Shown in pieces: positions 24,422-26,733 of a stretch of 26,733 nucleotides of DNA. Position 1 is the stretch's first letter, and every line of letters starts with the position of its first letter. Location: contig CALBXV010000439.1 in NCBI GenBank assembly GCA_937890045.1, forward strand, positions 1-26,733, written 5' to 3'. The notes beneath the pieces were generated by a model, which saw nothing but the letters and a program-made list of their open reading frames with translations, made no database searches and was not told the origin of the DNA. Source of the DNA: an uncultured archaeon. GTDB lineage: Archaea; Thermoproteota; Nitrososphaeria; Nitrososphaerales; CALBXV01. Both the position numbers and the translations under genes were made by a program.

Positions 24422-24999
24422 ATTTGGAATCCTCCACTTTCTTCGCAGAAATTACCAAACTCTAGTATATTCTCTTCATGGAATGGATATCTAGTTGCAA
24501 AGTTTTTGTTAGTACCTTTACCATTACATGCATTGCACGTAAAGCTTGGGTCTTTTTCTCTCATTTCTTTACCTAGATCATCCATTCTCATACCTGTACT
24601 ATTACACAAATCACACGGCTCATCAGGTAGCTCTTTAAGAAAGTCTTCATAGCTAGATTTATACTCTAATATTTCACCCTTTTTGTGTAGAGCTCTTATC
24701 CTAGCTGCTATCTTCTTTGATTTTGTTTTGCTAATACAATGACCACTATTGCTATAGCCTGCTTTTATATCATCTTCAGATAATATATTATTACACGCAT
24801 TGCTGATAAATTCCCATAATGGTCTCCAATACCATACATTATTTCTAAAATAGTGGCCTGGTACAGCTTCTTCAAAAGCATTTAAGTCTTCAAAGAATCG
24901 GTCTCTTTCACCTTCAGTTACCTCTTTAGACCAATCCATCGTTGGTCTCTCTACATTATGTGGATTAGTTGGTTCTAAACCATATACATCAAAGCCCAT
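24415..24999 (-). CDS. Phage protein with DnaJ-type zinc motifs, 194 aa
   Basis: The start MGFDVYGLEPTN resembles a family of phage proteins of unknown role. Residues 129-137 (CDLCNSTGM) and 155-163 (CNACNGKGT) are two CxxCxxxG(x) units like the zinc centre of the DnaJ co-chaperone, but there is no J domain. The N-terminal half is helical and aromatic (GHYFRNNVWYWRPLWEFI). It may be a protein- or RNA-binding adaptor. ATG 24999 follows an AGGAGAG. The first 11 bases overlap the 44-aa gene. Confidence 0.75.
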   Translation of the reverse strand: MGFDVYGLEPTNPHNVERPTMDWSKEVTEGERDRFFEDLNAFEEAVPGHYFRNNVWYWRPLWEFISNACNNILSEDDIKAGYSNSGHCISKTKSKKIAARIRALHKKGEILEYKSSYEDFLKELPDEPCDLCNSTGMRMDDLGKEMREKDPSFTCNACNGKGTNKNFATRYPFHEENILEFGNFCEESGGFQIC

Positions 25000-25123
25000 A
25001 ATTAACTCTCCTTTTTCTGTTTTTTATTCTTTTAATTTGAGCTGGTGTTCTACCGTGCTTACTCAAATACTCATCCTTTTCACGTTTTTCTTCTTTGCGA
25101 CGCTTAGCTTTTTTATTTGGCAT
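24989..25123 (-). CDS. Small highly basic peptide, 44 aa
   Basis: The product, MPNKKAKRRKEEKREKDEYL followed by a second basic helix ending NRKRRVNYGL, has about half charged residues. AGGA lies 7-8 bases before the ATG, and its stop overlaps the start of the next gene by 11 bases. It is probably real because it fills exactly the space between two genes in frame-shifted overlap. It could bind nucleic acid or a host protein, with no known family. Confidence 0.6.
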   Translation of the reverse strand: MPNKKAKRRKEEKREKDEYLSKHGRTPAQIKRIKNRKRRVNYGL

Positions 25124-25124
25124 A

Positions 25125-25307
25125 TTAATATCCTAATGAATGATATTGATGTGATAGTACATAATATGTTATCCATACTGAAAATATAAATGACGCTACT
25201 ATCAGTGTAGGGACAGCAATATGTTCAAACACATTTTTTTCTTTATACACTGTCTTCAACGCACTTATATCACATTTTTGACACCATTCTATTCTTGATA
25301 GTTTCAT
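25125..25307 (-). CDS. Single-span membrane protein, 60 aa, with CxxC
   Basis: An N-terminal WCQKCD pair precedes one clear transmembrane segment at about residues 30-51 (HIAVPTLIVASFIFSVWITY). The start has GGAG 8 bases upstream and overlaps the stop of the 38-aa gene as ATGA. Small membrane proteins in early phage regions often act on the host envelope or exclude other phages, but nothing specific shows that here. Confidence 0.65.
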   Translation of the reverse strand: MKLSRIEWCQKCDISALKTVYKEKNVFEHIAVPTLIVASFIFSVWITYYVLSHQYHSLGY

Positions 25308-25420
25308 TTTATTTTACTCCAATATGATTTATGACAACCATAGCAATATTTCCTCTCGTACCTAGCACTAGGCCTGTGAAATATCTTACACTTTATCCAT
25401 TTCCAGAGTGATATTCTCAT
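25304..25420 (-). CDS. Tiny basic Cys-pair peptide, 38 aa
   Basis: The product begins MRISLWKWIKCKIFHRPSAR and ends RKYCYGCHKSYWSKIK, with a CYGCH element and an upstream Cys that could bind zinc. Support for translation: AGGAG 6 bases before the ATG and an ATGA overlap with the next gene. Rich in aromatic and basic residues. No family recognised. Lies directly downstream of structured element D. Confidence 0.55.
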   Translation of the reverse strand: MRISLWKWIKCKIFHRPSARYERKYCYGCHKSYWSKIK

Positions 25421-25434
25421 AATTACTCCTAATT
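25421..25434 (-). promoter_or_regulatory. Shine-Dalgarno presented in a hairpin loop
   Basis: AATTA-GGAG-TAATT on the minus strand: the ribosome-binding GGAG is exactly the 4-base loop of a perfect 5-bp stem, directly before the ATG of the 38-aa gene (25420). This could either expose or mildly restrain the site. Being AT-only, the stem is weak and may be chance. Confidence 0.3.
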
Positions 25435-25505
25435 TAAGGAAACCAGCGACAACTACATCGTTATCTTGCGGAGGAACAATATATTAGCTGCCGCTAGCTC
25501 CTTAA
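25434..25505 (-). other. Structured intergenic element D
   Basis: The gap 25421-25509 contains TTAAGGA/TCCTTAA (7 bp perfect) closing a 72-base unit. Inside, on the minus strand: TAGC-ggca-GCTA, and GATAAC-gatgta-GTTGTC, a 6-pair stem whose one G-U pair is available only in the minus-strand RNA. An alternative GCGG/CCGC pairing exists. The size is tRNA-like, but D-loop, anticodon and T-arm sequences are absent on both strands. It follows the stop of the ParB-like gene by only a few bases. Confidence 0.4.
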
Positions 25506-25509
25506 CAGA

Positions 25510-26262
25510 TTATCCTACTGTAATAGGGTTCTGGTTCTTATGATTATAAATGTCTTGGAACATGTGAACGTAGTCATCTATTCCTGGGCATCTAACTAGC
25601 TTAACACTAAGATACTCTAGCTTTGATAGCATCTTCTTGTGGCTATACTCTGGCAGGTCCCACAGCTTCTTAAATCCAAAGATGAATCTATCTTGCTTAT
25701 TGAACTTGCAGTACTGTCCAAAGTCTGCTATAGCTCTAGCAAAGTCTTCAGCTTCAGATAGGTTAGCTGTAACGGTTAGTGTCCCAGCTGTGAGATCATT
25801 CTTGACATTACCCCATCTACCTCCACATAGAACCTTCAGAGCTACACCTGATTTGAATCCGTGTCTATCTCTATATCCAGTTACTATCTTATACTGATGT
25901 AATCCCTCTCTCGTATCAGTATCAGTTGAGTACGTCTTTAGGAAGTCAGCTATCTTCCATCCATGTTGAGTACTATTGACAAGACCTACGTTATCAATCG
26001 TCATTTTAGGATCAATTACGAACCAAATAGGCTTATCAAGATTGAATCTAGCCCAATACCTATGTTGACCATCAAATATAGTCATTTTCATAGGTGCGTG
26101 GCCATTTTGTTTAGGTTGACCAACAACTATTGGATATGAATTGCCAAAGTCTATAAGACCTATTGACAACTCTAGCTGTTTTACTTTAGGTATTGATATG
26201 TCCCTATTTGAAGGATCAAAGTCAAACCTATCATAGTTAGTTGTTTGTTTTATCTGTTGCAT
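25510..26262 (-). CDS. ParB/DGQHR-domain-like protein, 250 aa
   Basis: Residues 15-85 read like a ParB/Srx-type N-terminal domain: PSNRDISIPKVKQLELSIGL, the PIVVG strand, then TIFDGQHRYWA at 61-71 containing the DGQHR signature. The remaining 165 residues have no clear motif. In phages such proteins are reported as DNA-binding or NTP-hydrolysing regulators, or as partners of modification systems. The role here is open. The start is ATG 26262, with GAGG 6 bases upstream; a GTG at 26274 is also open. It overlaps the end of the preceding coiled-coil gene by 26 bases. Confidence 0.75.
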   Translation of the reverse strand: MQQIKQTTNYDRFDFDPSNRDISIPKVKQLELSIGLIDFGNSYPIVVGQPKQNGHAPMKMTIFDGQHRYWARFNLDKPIWFVIDPKMTIDNVGLVNSTQHGWKIADFLKTYSTDTDTREGLHQYKIVTGYRDRHGFKSGVALKVLCGGRWGNVKNDLTAGTLTVTANLSEAEDFARAIADFGQYCKFNKQDRFIFGFKKLWDLPEYSHKKMLSKLEYLSVKLVRCPGIDDYVHMFQDIYNHKNQNPITVG

Positions 26263-26488
26263 TGTGTTCCTCACTTTGTTTGTTAGTGTAATGACTGTTT
26301 AACAGTTCATTTATCTTTACGTTCATCTTAACTAGTAATCCCATTGTGTCGTCTTGAAAGAATGATAACTCATGTTCAAGTGCATCAATCCTCTCCCTCA
26401 ACACCTCTACGGCATCCCACAACGCATCTATTCTAGTATGCGATGATGAGTCGATTGGTAAAGGTGATGAGTGTTTTACTATATTCAT
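26237..26488 (-). CDS. Coiled-coil hypothetical protein, 83 aa
   Basis: The start is ATG 26488, which overlaps the stop of the 43-aa membrane peptide gene as ATGA and has GGGAGA upstream. A GTG at 26512 is less likely. Residues about 22-60 form a heptad-like helix (IDALWDAVEVLRERIDALEH, then ELSFFQ), and the tail is polar (NKQSEEHNATDKTNN). Coupling to a membrane peptide just upstream resembles two-gene lysis or spanin-like arrangements in outline, but no lipoprotein box or signal peptide is present, so I do not make that call. Confidence 0.65.
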   Translation of the reverse strand: MNIVKHSSPLPIDSSSHTRIDALWDAVEVLRERIDALEHELSFFQDDTMGLLVKMNVKINELLNSHYTNKQSEEHNATDKTNN

Positions 26489-26616
26489 AGTACTGTCTCC
26501 CTTATTATCCACCAGGCTATGTGTCCTCCGAAATATAGAACAGACACGCTGATTAGTATTATGTATGCCAGTATCATCTTATCTACTTTATCTACAGGTT
26601 TATTACTGTTCTTCAT
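26485..26616 (-). CDS. Single-span membrane peptide, 43 aa
   Basis: Not in an obvious long frame but well supported: GGGGGA 5 bases before the ATG, and an ATGA overlap with the next gene. The product is a short basic N-terminus (MKNSNKPVDKVDK) followed by one transmembrane helix (MILAYIILISVSVLYFGGHI) and a short AWWIIRETVL end. Could be an early membrane effector. No family recognised. Confidence 0.6.
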   Translation of the reverse strand: MKNSNKPVDKVDKMILAYIILISVSVLYFGGHIAWWIIRETVL

Positions 26617-26731
26617 TGTATCCCCCAATTTCTTTTGTGAGTTGTTCTATATCACTTTCAGTTACACCCCAAGGGTCCTCTTTAACTATTTTGCTAACAC
26701 TTAAACAGTGTGGCTGTCCATCTATATAATG
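26603..26731 (-). CDS. C-terminal part of an early gene (5' end outside window)
   Basis: An open frame enters from the right edge and runs 42 residues (HYIDGQPHCLSVSKIVKEDP, then WGVTESDIEQLTKEIGGYNE and EQ) to TAA at 26603-26605, overlapping the next gene by 14 bases. The other two minus-strand frames are closed within the first 40 bases. Acidic, helical end, no motif. It belongs to the same minus-strand operon. Confidence 0.6.
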   Translation of the reverse strand, partial: HYIDGQPHCLSVSKIVKEDPWGVTESDIEQLTKEIGGYNEEQ

Positions 26732-26733
26732 AT

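Noticed and set aside
20018..25505. Four intergenic folds of 56-84 bases read as tRNA genes
   Set aside because: I looked for the T-arm (GTTCRA), a 7-base anticodon loop on a 5-bp stem, and D-loop GG on both strands and found none. Stem lengths do not match the tRNA pattern.
26237..26616. Spanin or lysis pair
   Set aside because: No lipobox, no signal peptide on the second protein, and the position is in the early operon away from any endolysin.

Overview
The window looks like part of a tailed-phage genome, most likely a short-tailed (podovirus-like) phage of a bacterium. No host can be named from the sequence. Evidence: tightly packed genes joined by ATGA/TGATG overlaps, a run of large virion-type proteins on one strand, a convergent block of small early-type and DNA-handling genes on the other, and no ribosomal RNA, tRNA, housekeeping or transposon genes. 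Base composition is moderately AT-rich throughout, with no obvious foreign island.

Left half (1-14570, + strand): the tail end of an upstream gene, three mid-sized genes of internal-virion or ejection-protein character (240, 217 and 379 aa), then a 3055-aa giant and a 927-aa protein translationally coupled to it. The giant carries two blocks resembling the double-psi beta-barrel of the RNA polymerase beta-prime subunit: a GGKSVLIQSP-type block near residue 1914, and an NRYP block at 2116 followed about 40 residues later by a DYDVD acidic triad (D2157/D2159/D2161). My leading interpretation is a virion-packaged, two-barrel-type RNA polymerase comparable in logic to the crAss-like phage virion polymerase, rather than the T7-like polymerase of phage N4. 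This is the most interesting feature here and is still an inference.

Right half (14608-26733, - strand): an early/DNA-metabolism operon. From its upstream (right) end it reads: small coiled-coil and membrane peptides, a ParB/DGQHR-like protein, several tiny Cys-pair proteins, a DnaJ-zinc-motif protein, a Cas4/AddB-like PD-(D/E)XK nuclease, an HNH endonuclease, a Rad52-like annealing protein, an SSB-like protein ending in an acidic DVPF tip, several hypothetical proteins, a possible helicase loader, a DUF932-like protein, a Dam-type DNA methylase, a DnaB-like helicase, zinc-ribbon proteins and a RuvC-like resolvase. Nuclease, annealer and SSB-like protein form a plausible recombination module. 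Loader, helicase and resolvase fit replication and branch resolution. No DNA polymerase, primase, terminase, portal or capsid gene is in the window.

The minus-strand operon has only four sizeable gaps between genes (about 90-200 nt). Each contains a potential RNA fold closed by a long-range stem (TAGG...CCTA or TTAAGGA...TCCTTAA) with inner hairpins. One gap also has a 14-pair hairpin just before a Shine-Dalgarno. Several pairings use G-U wobbles that work only in the minus-strand transcript. They are not recognisable tRNAs and may be a family of phage RNA or promoter elements. A terminator-like hairpin lies in the convergent gap at 14580-14603.
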